A stretch of DNA of 64,000 nt from Pseudomonas benzenivorans. GTDB taxonomy: Bacteria > Pseudomonadota > Gammaproteobacteria > Pseudomonadales > Pseudomonadaceae. The position numbers were made by a program, and so were the translations under genes. Shown here piece after piece: positions 36,746 through 47,471 of this stretch. Each line of letters begins with the position of its first letter. The stretch's first letter is position 1. The stretch covers positions 1,860,001 through 1,924,000 of the forward strand of contig NZ_CP073346.1 of NCBI RefSeq assembly GCF_024397895.1, read 5' to 3'. Under the pieces are notes generated by a model. The model was not told the DNA's origin. It was given only the letters and a program-made list of their open reading frames with translations, and did not search any database.

Positions 36746-38659
36746 TCAGGACGCCAGGTAGGACGAGCGGGTCAGGCCCAGACGCAGGGCGTCGAGGAAC
36801 TGGGTGCGCTCGCGGGCGCTGATCTTGGCGCTGGCCACCTTGTCGCGGTAGTGGGTCATCAGCTCCTCCGGCGACAGGTGCACGTAGCGCAGCATGTCCT
36901 CGATGGTGTCGTGGGTCTCGATGCCGGCGCTGTACACGCTGCCGTCCTGGTTCTGGTAGATGTTCACCGAGTCGGTGTCACCGAACAGGTTGTGCATGTC
37001 GCCGAGGATTTCCTGGTAGGCGCCGACCAGGAAGATGCCCAGCAGGTAGTCCTCGCCCTCGCGCAGGGCATGCACCGGCAGGCTGGTCTCGATGCTCTGC
37101 TCGTCGACGTACTGCTTGATCTTGCCGTCCGAATCGCAGGTCAGGTCCTGCAGCACGGCGCGACGCAGCGGCTCCTCGTCCAGGCGGTTGAGCGGCAGGA
37201 TCGGCAGCACCTGGTCGATGGCCCAGGTGTCCGGCAGACTCTGGAACACCGAGAAGTTGCAGATGTACTTGTCGGCCAGCTTGTCGTTGAGCTCGTCGAG
37301 CACCTGGCGATGGGAGCGCTGGCGCGCCTTCAGCGAGTCGTACAGGCGCCGGCACACGGCGAAGTAGCACTGCTCGGCCAGGGCCTTCTCGCGCAGCCCG
37401 ACCTTGCCCTCGGCGTACTGGGCGGCCACGTCGCTGATGTAGTGGGTGGCGCGCCAGTAGGTCTCGGTGACCATCTCGATGTCGGTGGGGCCGAGCAGCT
37501 CGACCAGGTACTGCACGGTCTCCGGCAGGCTGGCCTTGTCCTCGATCACCGGCACTTCGTCGTTGTGCTTCTCCACGTCGGTGACCTGCACGATCAGCAC
37601 GGCGTGATGCGCGGTCAGGGAGCGGCCGCTCTCGGAGAAGATCCGCGGGTGCGGCAGCTCCTGGGCGTCGCAGAACTCCTTGAGCATGCCCACCACCACG
37701 CCGGCGTAGTCGTCCATGTCGTAGTTGATCGAGCTGGCGTTGCGCGAGTGGGTGCCGTCGTAGTCGACCCCCAGGCCGCCGCCGACGTCGACGTGATCGA
37801 CCGGCAGGCCGAGGCCGCGCAGCTCGCCGTAGTAGCGGATGGCCTCGCGGAAGCCGTGCTGGTAGTCGGCCAGGTTGGCGATCTGCGAGCCCATGTGGAA
37901 GTGCAGCAGGCGAATGCCCTGGTCCAGCCCCGCCCCGCGGAAGCGCTCGACCACCGACAGCAGCTGCGCCGCGGACAGGCCGAACTTGGACTTCTCGCCG
38001 CCGGTGTCGGCCCACTTGCTCGAGGCCAGGGACGACAGGCGCACGCGCAGGCCGATCTGCGGGGCGACCTTGAGCTCGGCCGCCTCCTCGATCACCAGCT
38101 GCACCTCGGACTCCTTCTCGATGACGATGAACACGCTGTGGCCGAGCTTCTGGCCGATCAGCGCCAGGCGGATGAACTCGCGGTCCTTGTAACCGTTGCA
38201 GACGATGGTGCCGCCCTTCGGCGCCAGGGCCAGCACGGCCAGCAGCTCCGGCTTGGAGCCGGCCTCCAGGCCGATGGAGACGTTCTGCGTGGCGATGATG
38301 TTCTCCACCACCGCCTCCTGCTGGTTGACCTTGATCGGGTACAGGGCGGTGTACTGGTTCTCGTAGCCGAGCCGCGCGATGTTGGCGTCGAAGGCGCCGG
38401 TCAGACCGCGCACCCGATCCTGCAGGATGTCCGGGAAGCGCACCAGCAGCGGCAGGCTCAGGCCGCTCTCGCGCAGCTCCTCGACCTGGGCGAACAGGTC
38501 GATCGGCGTGCTGTCCGGGCCATTGGGACGCACTTCGACGCGGCCGCTGTCATTGATCGCGAAATACCCCGCGCCCCAATGACGAATGCCGTAGACGCTG
38601 CGGCTGTCCGCGACTGTCCACTGGCTACCGTCATCTTTGCGTGTGCGTCGTGCAGACAT
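36746..38659 (-). CDS. speA: biosynthetic arginine decarboxylase
   Basis: 637 aa PLP enzyme (fold III) converting arginine to agmatine for putrescine synthesis. The N-terminus [20 protein letters not shown] matches Pseudomonas SpeA. The PLP lysine lies in YPIKVNQQ, and the glycine-rich [14 protein letters not shown] loop and [12 protein letters not shown] are present. ATG at 38659 has GGGAGA upstream; an in-frame extension to 38707 has no such site. It is the first gene of the block that keeps the P. aeruginosa order through to retS. Confidence 0.94.
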   Translation of the reverse strand: MSARRTRKDDGSQWTVADSRSVYGIRHWGAGYFAINDSGRVEVRPNGPDSTPIDLFAQVEELRESGLSLPLLVRFPDILQDRVRGLTGAFDANIARLGYENQYTALYPIKVNQQEAVVENIIATQNVSIGLEAGSKPELLAVLALAPKGGTIVCNGYKDREFIRLALIGQKLGHSVFIVIEKESEVQLVIEEAAELKVAPQIGLRVRLSSLASSKWADTGGEKSKFGLSAAQLLSVVERFRGAGLDQGIRLLHFHMGSQIANLADYQHGFREAIRYYGELRGLGLPVDHVDVGGGLGVDYDGTHSRNASSINYDMDDYAGVVVGMLKEFCDAQELPHPRIFSESGRSLTAHHAVLIVQVTDVEKHNDEVPVIEDKASLPETVQYLVELLGPTDIEMVTETYWRATHYISDVAAQYAEGKVGLREKALAEQCYFAVCRRLYDSLKARQRSHRQVLDELNDKLADKYICNFSVFQSLPDTWAIDQVLPILPLNRLDEEPLRRAVLQDLTCDSDGKIKQYVDEQSIETSLPVHALREGEDYLLGIFLVGAYQEILGDMHNLFGDTDSVNIYQNQDGSVYSAGIETHDTIEDMLRYVHLSPEELMTHYRDKVASAKISARERTQFLDALRLGLTRSSYLAS

Positions 38660-38796
38660 CGAGTTCTCCCTTGCTAGAGATAGAGGCCCGGGGGTCAACC
38701 CGGGCAACAGCGGATTAGAGTGAGTGAATGAACCCAGCTCGGCAGTCGACCATCGACTTGCCGAGGAAGTTTAGAAGACTTGGGGAAATAGCCCGG

Positions 38797-39168
38797 CTAG
38801 CCGCCGGACTTCTTCGCCTTGAAGCCGCGTTTGAGCAGTTCGTCGAGGAGCAGCTGGACGTGATCGCCCTGGATCTCGATCACCCCGTCTTTCAGTGCGC
38901 CACCGCAGCCGCAGCGCTTCTTCAGCGCGCTGGCCAGTTCCCTGAGCGGCTCTTCGGCCAGGGGCACGCCGCTGACGGTGGTGACCGTCTTGCCGCCACG
39001 GCCCTTGGTTTCGCGGCGCACGCGCGCCACGCCGTCGCCGGCGGGAATCTGGGTCTTGCTGCAGATGCAGGCGTCCACCGGTTGACTGCAGTCGGGGCAG
39101 TGCCGACCGCTGTCGGTGGAATACACCAGGCCGCCGAGGGCGGACAATGACGAAGCTTTCTTGACCAC
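38797..39168 (-). CDS. yciH: SUI1/eIF1-like translation factor (YciH family)
   Basis: 123 aa with a GTG start behind GAGGA. The N-terminus has SLSALGGLVYSTDSGRHCPDC with a four-cysteine cluster (CPDC ... CIC). The SUI1 domain (about 50-118) has RRETKGRGGKTVTTVSGVPL and CGCGGALKDGVIEIQGDH. The family resembles eIF1 and affects initiation fidelity in vitro; its bacterial role is minor or unclear. It follows the speA position as in P. aeruginosa. Confidence 0.9.
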   Translation of the reverse strand: MVKKASSLSALGGLVYSTDSGRHCPDCSQPVDACICSKTQIPAGDGVARVRRETKGRGGKTVTTVSGVPLAEEPLRELASALKKRCGCGGALKDGVIEIQGDHVQLLLDELLKRGFKAKKSGG

Positions 39169-39424
39169 CGGCTTGTCCTCGTAGGGGTCAGGATAGCGAC
39201 TGGCTGATGGGGATCAGCCGCGAAGCCCCACTCTGGCAGGGGCAGCGCAGCCGAGCTGGACGGCTCGGGCTATAGAGGGCGCGCAGTGTAAAGGCAAACT
39301 CCGGCGATGCTAAGTACAAATTTGCGCCATACCCCGACAGATTGGCGACCCCGTCCAACATAGCGCACGCCGCTGCGCCGCGATGTTGCACATATCCGTG
39401 CACGGGCCACCGAGGTCGACCGTT

Positions 39425-39958
39425 TCAGGCGGCCAGGTAGCGCCGCAGCGCCTCCAGCGAGTCCGGGCAGTAGGGCTTTTCGTTGGTCTCGGCCAGCGCC
39501 TGCTGCGGCGCGATGAAGTGCGCTTCCAGCACCTCCTCCGGCTGCAGCACCAAGGGCGCGTCGGAGACTGCCGAGAACACCGCGCACCACAGGCGATTGC
39601 CCGCCTGGTCGAAGAAGAAACGCTCGTGCTCGCGCAACTCGACCCCGGCGATACCCAGCTCCTCCGCCAGCTCCCGGGTCGCGGACTCGGCATAGCTTTC
39701 CCCGGCCAGCACCATGCCGCCGGCGGCCACGTCCCAGTAACCGGGGTACAGCGCCTTGCTCAGGGTGCGCCGGTGCACGCACAGCTGGCCGGCCGAGTTG
39801 AACAGCAGGATGAAGGTGCCGCGGCCGATCAGGCCGCGCCGGCTCAGCTCGGCACGCGGCAGGCTGCCGAGCAGCCGGTCGTGTTCGTCGACCCAGGCCA
39901 CCCGCTCGGCGTCGGAGGCGGCCCGGTGGGCCGCCTCGGCCGCGGATAGCGCATCCAT
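39425..39958 (-). CDS. NUDIX hydrolase (YfcD-like)
   Basis: 177 aa. The N-terminal segment has VAWVDEHDRLLGSLPRAEL, typical of the isopentenyl-diphosphate-isomerase-like NUDIX branch. The NUDIX box is intact in GMVLAGESYAESATRELAEE. The start ATG (39958) overlaps the stop of the DUF2333 gene (TGATG), so translation is coupled. The substrate is unknown. Confidence 0.87.
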   Translation of the reverse strand: MDALSAAEAAHRAASDAERVAWVDEHDRLLGSLPRAELSRRGLIGRGTFILLFNSAGQLCVHRRTLSKALYPGYWDVAAGGMVLAGESYAESATRELAEELGIAGVELREHERFFFDQAGNRLWCAVFSAVSDAPLVLQPEEVLEAHFIAPQQALAETNEKPYCPDSLEALRRYLAA

Positions 39959-41025
39959 CAGCCCTGGCTCAGCAGGGTACGCAGGTCGATGATCGCCGCA
40001 TTGGCCCGCGAGATGTAGTTGGCCATCACCAGTGAGTGGTTGGCCAGCAGGCCGTAGCCGCTGCCGTTGAGGATCATCGGGCTCCACAGGGTTTCCTGGG
40101 CGGCCTCCAGCTCGCGGATGATCTGCCGCACGCTGATGGTGGCGTTCTTCTTCGCCAGCACATCGGCGAAGTCCACCTCGATGGCGCGCAACAGGTGCGA
40201 AAGCGCCCAGGCCTGACCACGGGCTTCATAGAACACGTTGTCGATCTGCATCCACGGCGTCTCGTAGATGCCCTCGGCGATGCCGCCGGTGCCCTCATCG
40301 GTCAGTGCCGGGTCCGGCAGGTCGGTGTTCAGACGCACCTGACCGACGCTGGCGGACAGGCGCTGCGACAGCGAGCCGAGGCGGGTGGCGGCGTCGCCCA
40401 GCCAGTTGTTCAGGTTGTCGGCGCGGGTGAAGAACTGCGCGCCGGGCTGGCTCGGGTCGGCCAGGCGGGCCAGGTAGCGGTCCAGCAGCTTGATGCCGTC
40501 GCGATACTCCGACTCGGACGCCGGCAGCGCCCAGCTCTTGTTGTCGAAGTTGAAACGCGGCTCGGCCTTGGCCAGGTCGACGTCCTCGGTGGACTGCGAC
40601 TGCGAGCGGGAGAAGTCCTTGCGCAGCGCCCGCGACAGATCGCGCACCTGCACCAGCACGCCATATTCCCAGCTCGGCATGTTGTCCAGCCACAGGCCGG
40701 GCGGCGCCAGGTCGTTGGCCAGGTAGCCGCCGGGCTTGTCCAGCAGGGTGCTGGCGACCTCCTTGAGGGTTTCCACCGTGGTGTAGCCATTGACCATCGG
40801 CCGCTCGGCTTTCTGCGCCGCGGCCTGGGCCTGCAGCTGCACCGGGAACAGTTCGGGCTCCTGGCTCCAGTACCAGCCGACCACCACGGCCAGCAGCAGG
40901 TAGAGGCCGATCAGGCTGCCCAGCACCCGGCCGAGCCAGCCGCCCCCAGATTTGTCGCGTGCGCTCTCGCCCGAATCTTCGAGGCTGTCGCGCACACCAG
41001 CAGCGCCCTTCTTCCAGTCCAGCAT
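39958..41025 (-). CDS. DUF2333 family protein
   Basis: 355 aa with one N-terminal membrane helix (about residues 29-49, VLGSLIGLYLLLAVVVGWYW) and a large, mainly helical periplasmic part with the family segments DDLAPPGLWLDNMPSWEYGV-like near residue 100 and SLVMANYISRANAAIIDLRT at the end. The function is unknown. ATG 41025 is preferred over 41040 because AAGGA lies seven bases before it. It is the upstream partner of the coupled NUDIX gene. Confidence 0.87.
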   Translation of the reverse strand: MLDWKKGAAGVRDSLEDSGESARDKSGGGWLGRVLGSLIGLYLLLAVVVGWYWSQEPELFPVQLQAQAAAQKAERPMVNGYTTVETLKEVASTLLDKPGGYLANDLAPPGLWLDNMPSWEYGVLVQVRDLSRALRKDFSRSQSQSTEDVDLAKAEPRFNFDNKSWALPASESEYRDGIKLLDRYLARLADPSQPGAQFFTRADNLNNWLGDAATRLGSLSQRLSASVGQVRLNTDLPDPALTDEGTGGIAEGIYETPWMQIDNVFYEARGQAWALSHLLRAIEVDFADVLAKKNATISVRQIIRELEAAQETLWSPMILNGSGYGLLANHSLVMANYISRANAAIIDLRTLLSQG

Positions 41026-41288
41026 GGCAAAGTCCTTCATCTACGGCATTCGGTTGTCCGACCACAATCCCCGAAGGAGGTTGCGCGGCGGTCTTGCACT
41101 ATAAGGGAAGCATAGGCCGCTGCGCAGCGCCGACCGGCAAACTTAATCCCCAGGCCACGACGCCTCGGTCGGCGAGATGGTGGGCTGCCGATACGGGACC
41201 GGCGGCACTGTTTTGCCCCGCGGGCGCTGCTAGCATAGCGCCAGCACGCGGAGCGCCGCGCGCGCCCACTCGTCAGTAGACCCCGGCC

Positions 41289-42905
41289 ATGACCGACCAC
41301 ATCGACCCCAGCTCCGACCGCCTCAAGCAGCACTTCGCCCAGCGCGTGATCAACCAGGCCCGCCAGGTGCTGGAGGTCTGGCAACGCCTGCAGCGTCTCG
41401 ACTGGAACGAGGCGCGCATGCTCGAACTGCGCGAGGCCGCCCAATTGCTGCAGCGCTATGCCGAGCGCTTCGAACAGGCCGAGCACCGCCAGCTGGCCGA
41501 GGGCATCGGCCATTGCATGCAGGCGGTGGCCGACAACCGCGGGCGCCTCAGCAGTGGCGTGATCAGCGAACTCAACCTGCTGATGCAGCGCCTGGCGCGC
41601 ACCGGCCTGCGCCACGGCGACCGCTTCGAGCAGACCGTCCTGCCGCCGCTGCGCAAACCGGTGTACCTGGCCCTGCAGCATCTGGAGCGCGCCGAGCGCC
41701 TGGCCCAGCAGCTGGAATTCTTCGGCATGACCGCGCAACCGCTGGACAGCGCCAACGCCTTTCGCGCGGCGATGCTCGAGCGCCATCCGGCGGCCATCCT
41801 CATGGAAGTGGATTTCTCCGGCCCGGGCTGCGGCCTGCAGCTGGCCCAATCGGTGCAACAGGGACTGGAGCAGAAGATCCCTCTGCTGTTCTACAGCCAC
41901 GACGACACCGACACCCCGACCCGCCTGGCGGCGGTAAGAGCCGGCGGCCAGGAGTTCTTCACCGGCACCCTGGACGCCTCCACCCTGCTCGAGCGCATCG
42001 AGGTGCTCACCCATGTGGCCCAGTACGACCCCTACCGGGTGCTGATCATCGACGACTCGCGGGCCCAGGCCACGCACACCGAGCGGGTGCTGAACGGTGC
42101 CGGCATCGTCACCCGCACCCTGACCGAGCCAATCCAGGCGATGGCCGAGCTGGCCGAGTTCCAGCCCGACCTGATCATCCTCGACATGTACATGCCGAAC
42201 TGCACCGGCACCGAATTAGCCAAGGTGATCCGCCACAACGAGCGCTATGTCAGCGTGCCGATCATCTACCTGTCCGCCGAGGACGACCTGGACAAACAAC
42301 TCGACGCCATGAGCGAGGGCGGCGACGACTTCCTGACCAAGCCGATCAAGCCGCGCCACCTGATCGCCACGGTGCGCAATCGCGCCGCCCGTGCACGCAA
42401 CCTCAAGGCGCGCATGGTGCGCGACAGCCTGACCGGCCTGTACAACCACACCCACACCCTGCAGCTGCTGGAAGACGCCCGCTACCGCGCCCAGCGCGAC
42501 GGCCAGCCGCTGAGCTTCGCCATGCTGGATATCGACTTCTTCAAGAAGGTCAACGACACCTATGGCCACCCCATGGGAGACCGGGTGATCAAGAGCCTGG
42601 CGCTGTTCCTCAAGCAGCGCCTGCGCAAGAGCGACCATATCGGCCGCTACGGCGGCGAGGAGTTCGCCGTGGTCATGCCCGGCACCGACGCCCAGACCGC
42701 GCGCCAGGTGCTCGACGGGATTCGCCGGCGCTTCGCCGAGATCCGCTACCCGGCGCACCCCCAGGACCTGTCCTGCACCTTCAGCGCCGGCATCGCCGAA
42801 CTGCGTGGCGACCTCGACAGCAAGCGCCTGTCCCAGCAGGCCGACGAGGCGCTGTACCGGGCCAAGCACGGCGGGCGCAATCGGGTGGAGCTGTTCGGCG
42901 ACTGA
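41289..42905 (+). CDS. gcbA: response-regulator diguanylate cyclase (GcbA type)
   Basis: 538 aa. An N-terminal helical region is followed by a degenerate receiver-like segment (about residues 135-240), a full receiver domain (about 248-365) with phospho-acceptor Asp299 in LIILDMYMP, and a C-terminal GGDEF domain. The active site is RYGGEEF with an I-site RKSD five residues before. It makes c-di-GMP. GcbA promotes attachment and biofilm dispersal decisions in Pseudomonas. Its place between DUF2333 and ctpL matches the conserved gene order. The ribosome site is weak. Confidence 0.87.
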   Translation: MTDHIDPSSDRLKQHFAQRVINQARQVLEVWQRLQRLDWNEARMLELREAAQLLQRYAERFEQAEHRQLAEGIGHCMQAVADNRGRLSSGVISELNLLMQRLARTGLRHGDRFEQTVLPPLRKPVYLALQHLERAERLAQQLEFFGMTAQPLDSANAFRAAMLERHPAAILMEVDFSGPGCGLQLAQSVQQGLEQKIPLLFYSHDDTDTPTRLAAVRAGGQEFFTGTLDASTLLERIEVLTHVAQYDPYRVLIIDDSRAQATHTERVLNGAGIVTRTLTEPIQAMAELAEFQPDLIILDMYMPNCTGTELAKVIRHNERYVSVPIIYLSAEDDLDKQLDAMSEGGDDFLTKPIKPRHLIATVRNRAARARNLKARMVRDSLTGLYNHTHTLQLLEDARYRAQRDGQPLSFAMLDIDFFKKVNDTYGHPMGDRVIKSLALFLKQRLRKSDHIGRYGGEEFAVVMPGTDAQTARQVLDGIRRRFAEIRYPAHPQDLSCTFSAGIAELRGDLDSKRLSQQADEALYRAKHGGRNRVELFGD

Positions 42906-42939
42906 GGTCAACCCAGAAAAAACTGTGAAGCCCTCCACG

Positions 42940-42957
42940 CTGTCACGCTAACGTCAT
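42940..42957 (+). promoter_or_regulatory. candidate Pho box upstream of ctpL
   Basis: CTGTCAC-GCTA-ACGTCAT gives two GTCA units 11 bases apart, the spacing of PhoB direct repeats. The second half-site departs from CTGTCAT in its first two bases. CtpL of P. aeruginosa is phosphate-starvation induced, which fits. Confidence 0.5.
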
Positions 42958-43035
42958 CAAAACGCAATAAGTTCATAGACTTAGCGGTCACCCCGTGACG
43001 GGGTGATCTACACCGTCTCATGTCGGTCGAGTTCT

Positions 43036-45000
43036 ATGCGCCTGAAATCCCTCACCAACCTCAACACCCTGCTGCTGGTCGCCGTGTGCATCGCCCTGGG
43101 CGCCACGCTCTGGTGGTCGCAACGCGCCCTGGAGCGCCCCTACCAGTTGATGGAGCGCTACCTGAGTCTGTCGCAGCAGTTCCAGCAGCAGGTCGCGCGC
43201 AACACCCTCGACTACCTCGACAGCGGCGACGCCCTGCGTCACAGCAGTGCCCTGCAGGCCATCGACGACCTGGCTCCGGCCCTCGCCGCCCTGCCCGCGC
43301 AATTGGCCGAAGGCCTGCGTCAGAGCCTCGCCGAACTGCGCGAGTTCGGCGCCGGAGAGCTGCTCGCCGCCGGCAAGCTGGCCGGCGACCCCCAGGGCCT
43401 GCTGATCCAGGCCGAACGGGAAATGGCCGGCGCCCTGGAGCAACTGGCGCAGTATGCCGACAGCGCCGATGCAGGTGCCGCCCAGGCCTACCGTCGCCCG
43501 CTGTTCGACGCGGCCCAGCACTTAGGCCGCCTGGCCCAGGCCCGCAACAAGCTGGTGAGCAGCGGCCGCGGCGAACTGCTCGACGACGTCGAGCGCGAAT
43601 TGACTGCGCTGACCCGCCAGACCGAGGCGCTCGACGCGCTGCCGCTGCTGGGCGTCGCCGAGAACAGCCAGTCGGCCAGCGACGGTTTCGCCGCCCTGCT
43701 CGGCCTGGACACCGACAACGACAGCAGCCAGGCGGAGGACCGGGGCATCGCCCTCAAGCGCGACCTGGCCGGCCTGCTCGGTCGCTACCCGGCCGAGCTC
43801 AAGCGCACCCAGGCCCTGGTCGAGCGACGCGGCCAGCTGCTCGAATCCACCCGGCAACGACTGGATACCGTGCAGCAGGCCCTGGGCGCCCTGGAGCCGC
43901 TGGTGCGCGCCGAGCACGGGCGGATCCAGGCCGAGGTACGCCTGATCCAGGGCTTGATGATCGGTCTGATCCTGCTCATCGCCCTGACCATCGACCGCAT
44001 CCAGCGCCGCCTGACCCGGCTGCTCGAGCGACTGGTGCCGGCGCTGTCGGCCTGGGCCGAGGGCGACTTCGGCGGGGACATCCAGCTGGACACCCGCACC
44101 CGCGAACTGTGCGACATCGAGGCCTCGCTGAATCGCCTGCGCGCCTACCTGGTCGAGCTGGTCGGCACCATCCGCGAGCACGCCGAGCAGGTCGCCGGCT
44201 CCAGCCGCACCCTGGCCGACCTCAGCGGCGGCCTGCACGCCGGAGCCGAGCGCCAGGCCGGCGACACCGGGCAGATCCGCGACGCCCTCGGCGAGCTGGA
44301 GACCACCATTCAGCAGGTCGCCGGCGACGCCAGCCAGGCCGCCGCCGCCAGCCGCGATGCCGACCGCGCCCTGGGCCAGGGTCAGCAGGTCATCGGCCAG
44401 AGCCTGAGCGGTCTGCACGCGCTGGTCGGCGAAGTGCAGGGCAACGCCCAGGCGATCGAGCGCCTGGCAACGGAAACCGCGACCATCGGTGACGTGCTGA
44501 CGGTCATCCGCGGCGTCGCCGAACAGACCAACCTGCTGGCGCTCAACGCCGCCATCGAAGCGGCCCGGGCCGGTGAAGCCGGGCGCGGTTTCGCCGTGGT
44601 CGCCGACGAGGTGCGCTCGCTGTCGCAGCGCACCAGCAGCGCCACCGCGGAAATCCAGGAGCTGATCGGCCGCCTGCAACTCGCCGCGCGCCAGTCGGTG
44701 GACGCCATGCGCAGCCAGGTCGAGCACGCCGAAACCACCGCCAGCCAGGCCGAAGCCGCCGACGGCGCGCTGGACGAGATCGTCACGGCGATCCGCACCA
44801 TCGCCAGCATGGCCGAGCGCATTGCCGCCGCCACCGCCCAGCAGAGCGGCGCCGTCAGCGAGATCCGTGGCCACAGCGAACGCATCCACCAGCTCGGCGG
44901 CGACAACCTGCGGCGCATCGGCGCCGGACGCGACCAGGGCGAGCAACTGCTGCGCCTGGGCGAGCAGCTGCACACCGCGGTGCAGGCGTTCCGCCTGTAA
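43036..45000 (+). CDS. ctpL: methyl-accepting chemotaxis protein, CtpL-like (phosphate taxis)
   Basis: 654 aa. TM1 is at about residues 9-29. A long helical periplasmic domain (about 35-305) of the helical-bimodular type follows, then TM2 (about 308-325, [13 protein letters not shown]), HAMP, and a signalling domain with tip [20 protein letters not shown]. Position between gcbA and dipZ matches ctpL, a receptor for inorganic phosphate in P. aeruginosa. ATG 43036 is preferred to the GTG at 43003, which encodes no membrane-like extension. A candidate Pho box lies about 80 bases upstream. Confidence 0.85.
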   Translation: MRLKSLTNLNTLLLVAVCIALGATLWWSQRALERPYQLMERYLSLSQQFQQQVARNTLDYLDSGDALRHSSALQAIDDLAPALAALPAQLAEGLRQSLAELREFGAGELLAAGKLAGDPQGLLIQAEREMAGALEQLAQYADSADAGAAQAYRRPLFDAAQHLGRLAQARNKLVSSGRGELLDDVERELTALTRQTEALDALPLLGVAENSQSASDGFAALLGLDTDNDSSQAEDRGIALKRDLAGLLGRYPAELKRTQALVERRGQLLESTRQRLDTVQQALGALEPLVRAEHGRIQAEVRLIQGLMIGLILLIALTIDRIQRRLTRLLERLVPALSAWAEGDFGGDIQLDTRTRELCDIEASLNRLRAYLVELVGTIREHAEQVAGSSRTLADLSGGLHAGAERQAGDTGQIRDALGELETTIQQVAGDASQAAAASRDADRALGQGQQVIGQSLSGLHALVGEVQGNAQAIERLATETATIGDVLTVIRGVAEQTNLLALNAAIEAARAGEAGRGFAVVADEVRSLSQRTSSATAEIQELIGRLQLAARQSVDAMRSQVEHAETTASQAEAADGALDEIVTAIRTIASMAERIAAATAQQSGAVSEIRGHSERIHQLGGDNLRRIGAGRDQGEQLLRLGEQLHTAVQAFRL

Positions 45001-45105
45001 TCGGCCAACCATCCGCGCCGCGGACACGACCGCTTACAGCCTGGACCCTGCCACCCGGCCGCGGCCTTGGTTATGATGCGGTCATTAGCCGATTACGAGA
45101 CCTCC

Positions 45106-46881
45106 ATGCGCCGCCTGTTCTGCCTGATCCTGCTGCTGTTCGCCCTGCCCGCCGGGGCCGGCCTGCTCGACAACCGCCCCGCCTCCGCCCCGCTGGGCAC
45201 GGCGCTGAACAACAGCGCCGACTTTCTGCCGGTGCGCGAGGCGTTCAAGCTGAGCCTGGTCGACAGCTCGGCCGACTCGATCAGGCTGCGGTTCGTCGCC
45301 GCCGAGGGCTATTACCTCTACAAGCACCGCTTCAAGTTCACCACCGAGCCCGTCGATGTCGGCCTGGGCGAGGCCCGCCTGCCCGCCGGCGAGCCCAAGA
45401 CCGACGAGTACTTCGGCGAAGTCGAGGTCTACTACGGCGTGCTGGATATCGAGTTGCCTCGCGACAAGCCCGGGCAGCGCCCGCTTAACCTGCAGGTCAC
45501 CTACCAGGGCTGCGCCGACAAGGGCCTGTGCTATCCACCGGAAACCGAGGTGCTGGCGATCGACGGCGGCCTGAGCGCCGGCGGCGGCAGCCCTGTCACC
45601 CTGGGCGCGACCTGGGGCTGGACCGACCTGGCGCTGTTCTTCCTCGCCGGCCTGGGCCTGACCTTCACCCCCTGCGTGCTGCCGATGCTGCCGATCCTCT
45701 CCGGCGTGGTGCTGCGCGGACGCCCCAGCAACCGCCGCGGCCTGGTCCTGTCCCTTGCCTACGTGCTGCCCATGGCGGCCTGCTACGCGGCGCTCGGCGC
45801 GCTGATGGGGGTATTCGGCGCCAGCCTGAACCTTCAGGCCATGCTGCAATCGCCCTGGGTGCTGGTGCCCTTCGCCGCCTTCTTCGCCTTGTTCGCCCTG
45901 GCCATGTTCGGCCTGTTCGAACTGCGCCTGCCGGCCTTCATTCGCGAGCGCCTCGATCGCAAGGCGGCGCAGACTCGCGGCGGCACCGTGGCCGGCGCCG
46001 CCACCCTCGGCGTGCTGTCCAGCCTGATCGTCTCGCCCTGCGTGACCGCCCCGCTGACCGGCCTGCTGCTGTATATCAGCAGCACCGGCGACGCCGTCGG
46101 CGGCGGCCTGCAGCTGTTCGCCCTGGGCCTGGGCATGGGCGCACCGCTGGTGCTGATCGGCGCTGGCGGCGGCGCCCTGCTGCCCAAGAGCGGCGCCTGG
46201 ATGGCCGGCGTGCGCAACCTGTTCGGCGTGATGCTGCTGGCCGTCTCGGTCTGGCTGCTCGAGCGGGTATTGCCCGGCCCCCTGTCGCTGGCCCTGTGGG
46301 GCCTGCTCGCCGGCGGCGCCGCGCTGTTCCTCGGCGCCCTGGAGCTCGGCCCGAAAACCCACCGGCAGAAGCTCAGCCAGCTGGCCGGCCTGGTGCTGCT
46401 GGTCTATGCCCTGGCCAGCTGGACCGGGGCCCTGCAGGGTCAGGACGACCCGCTGCGCCCCCTCGGTCGGCCGGCGCCCCTGGCGGGTACGCCGACCACC
46501 CAGTTCGGCGTCGAAGGCTGGCAGACGATCAGCAGCCCCGCCGAACTCGAGGCCGCCCTGGTCGCGGCCAAGACCACCGCCCAACCCTTGCTGCTCGACT
46601 GGTACGCCGACTGGTGCATCAGCTGCAAGGTCATCGAACGCGAGGTCCTCAGCGCACCGCAAGTGGGCAGCCAGTTGAGTGCGTTTCGCCTGGTGCGTTT
46701 CGACATGACCGACAGCACCCCGGCCCAGCGCGCCCTGCTCGACCGCTACCAGCTGTTCGGCCCGCCGGCGATCCTGCTGTTCGACCCCAGGGGCGAGGAA
46801 TGGCTCGACCTGCGCGTGGTCGGCGAGGTGGATGCCACGTCCTTCGCCTCGCGCCTGACCCAGGCGCGCGAACGCCTTTAA
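45106..46881 (+). CDS. dsbD: thiol:disulfide interchange protein DsbD
   Basis: 591 aa. It has a signal peptide (about 1-18), then the periplasmic alpha domain with its cysteine pair in YQGCADKGLCYPP. The eight-helix beta domain has cysteines in TPCVLPMLPILSG and SPCVTAPLTG, and the C-terminal thioredoxin-like gamma domain has DWYADWCISCKV. It passes electrons from cytoplasmic thioredoxin to periplasmic reductases such as DsbC and cytochrome c maturation factors. ATG 45106 begins the signal peptide. It is called dipZ in P. aeruginosa. Confidence 0.93.
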   Translation: MRRLFCLILLLFALPAGAGLLDNRPASAPLGTALNNSADFLPVREAFKLSLVDSSADSIRLRFVAAEGYYLYKHRFKFTTEPVDVGLGEARLPAGEPKTDEYFGEVEVYYGVLDIELPRDKPGQRPLNLQVTYQGCADKGLCYPPETEVLAIDGGLSAGGGSPVTLGATWGWTDLALFFLAGLGLTFTPCVLPMLPILSGVVLRGRPSNRRGLVLSLAYVLPMAACYAALGALMGVFGASLNLQAMLQSPWVLVPFAAFFALFALAMFGLFELRLPAFIRERLDRKAAQTRGGTVAGAATLGVLSSLIVSPCVTAPLTGLLLYISSTGDAVGGGLQLFALGLGMGAPLVLIGAGGGALLPKSGAWMAGVRNLFGVMLLAVSVWLLERVLPGPLSLALWGLLAGGAALFLGALELGPKTHRQKLSQLAGLVLLVYALASWTGALQGQDDPLRPLGRPAPLAGTPTTQFGVEGWQTISSPAELEAALVAAKTTAQPLLLDWYADWCISCKVIEREVLSAPQVGSQLSAFRLVRFDMTDSTPAQRALLDRYQLFGPPAILLFDPRGEEWLDLRVVGEVDATSFASRLTQARERL

Positions 46882-46921
46882 GGTTCGCAGTCATATATCT
46901 GCCGCAAACTACTGACATCGT

Positions 46922-46937
46922 GTCGGCTATTGCCGAC
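46922..46937. repeat. short hairpin before aroQ
   Basis: GTCGGC-TATT-GCCGAC forms a perfect six-pair hairpin in the 123-base gap between dsbD and aroQ; it could end dsbD transcription weakly. Confidence 0.4.
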
Positions 46938-47004
46938 AACTGGACAGACCTGCGCCATCTCCGGCATAGTCGCGCGCAGCACCAGAGACCTTAGGAACAC
47001 GACC

Positions 47005-47448
47005 ATGGCCACCTTGCTGGTATTGCACGGCCCCAACCTGAACCTGCTGGGCAGCCGCGAGCCGGGCGTCTACGGCGCCACCACCCTGGAGCAGATCAAC
47101 CTCGACCTGGAGCGCCGCGCCCGCGAGGCCGGCCATCACCTGCAGTACCTGCAGAGCAATGCCGAGTACGAGCTGATCGACCGCATTCACGCCGCAAAAG
47201 GCGAAGGTGTCGACTTTATCCTGATCAATCCCGCCGCTTTTACCCATACCAGCGTCGCATTACGTGACGCATTGCTGGCGGTGAGCATCCCATTCATCGA
47301 AGTGCACCTGTCCAACGTGCACAAACGTGAACCTTTCCGCCATCACTCCTACTTTTCCGACGTTGCGGTGGGAGTGATCTGCGGCCTTGGCGCCAGCGGT
47401 TACCGGCTGGCCCTGGAGGCCGCGCTTGAACAACTTGAACGGCCCTGA
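47005..47448 (+). CDS. aroQ: 3-dehydroquinate dehydratase type II
   Basis: 147 aa, the usual length. Motifs are [19 protein letters not shown] with the catalytic Arg/Tyr loop, [34 protein letters not shown] and [20 protein letters not shown]. It converts 3-dehydroquinate to 3-dehydroshikimate in aromatic amino acid synthesis. The start has TTAGGAAC. It sits directly before accB, as in many gamma-proteobacteria. Confidence 0.95.
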   Translation: MATLLVLHGPNLNLLGSREPGVYGATTLEQINLDLERRAREAGHHLQYLQSNAEYELIDRIHAAKGEGVDFILINPAAFTHTSVALRDALLAVSIPFIEVHLSNVHKREPFRHHSYFSDVAVGVICGLGASGYRLALEAALEQLERP

Positions 47449-47471
47449 CCTCACCTGGGAGTGGAGCAACT

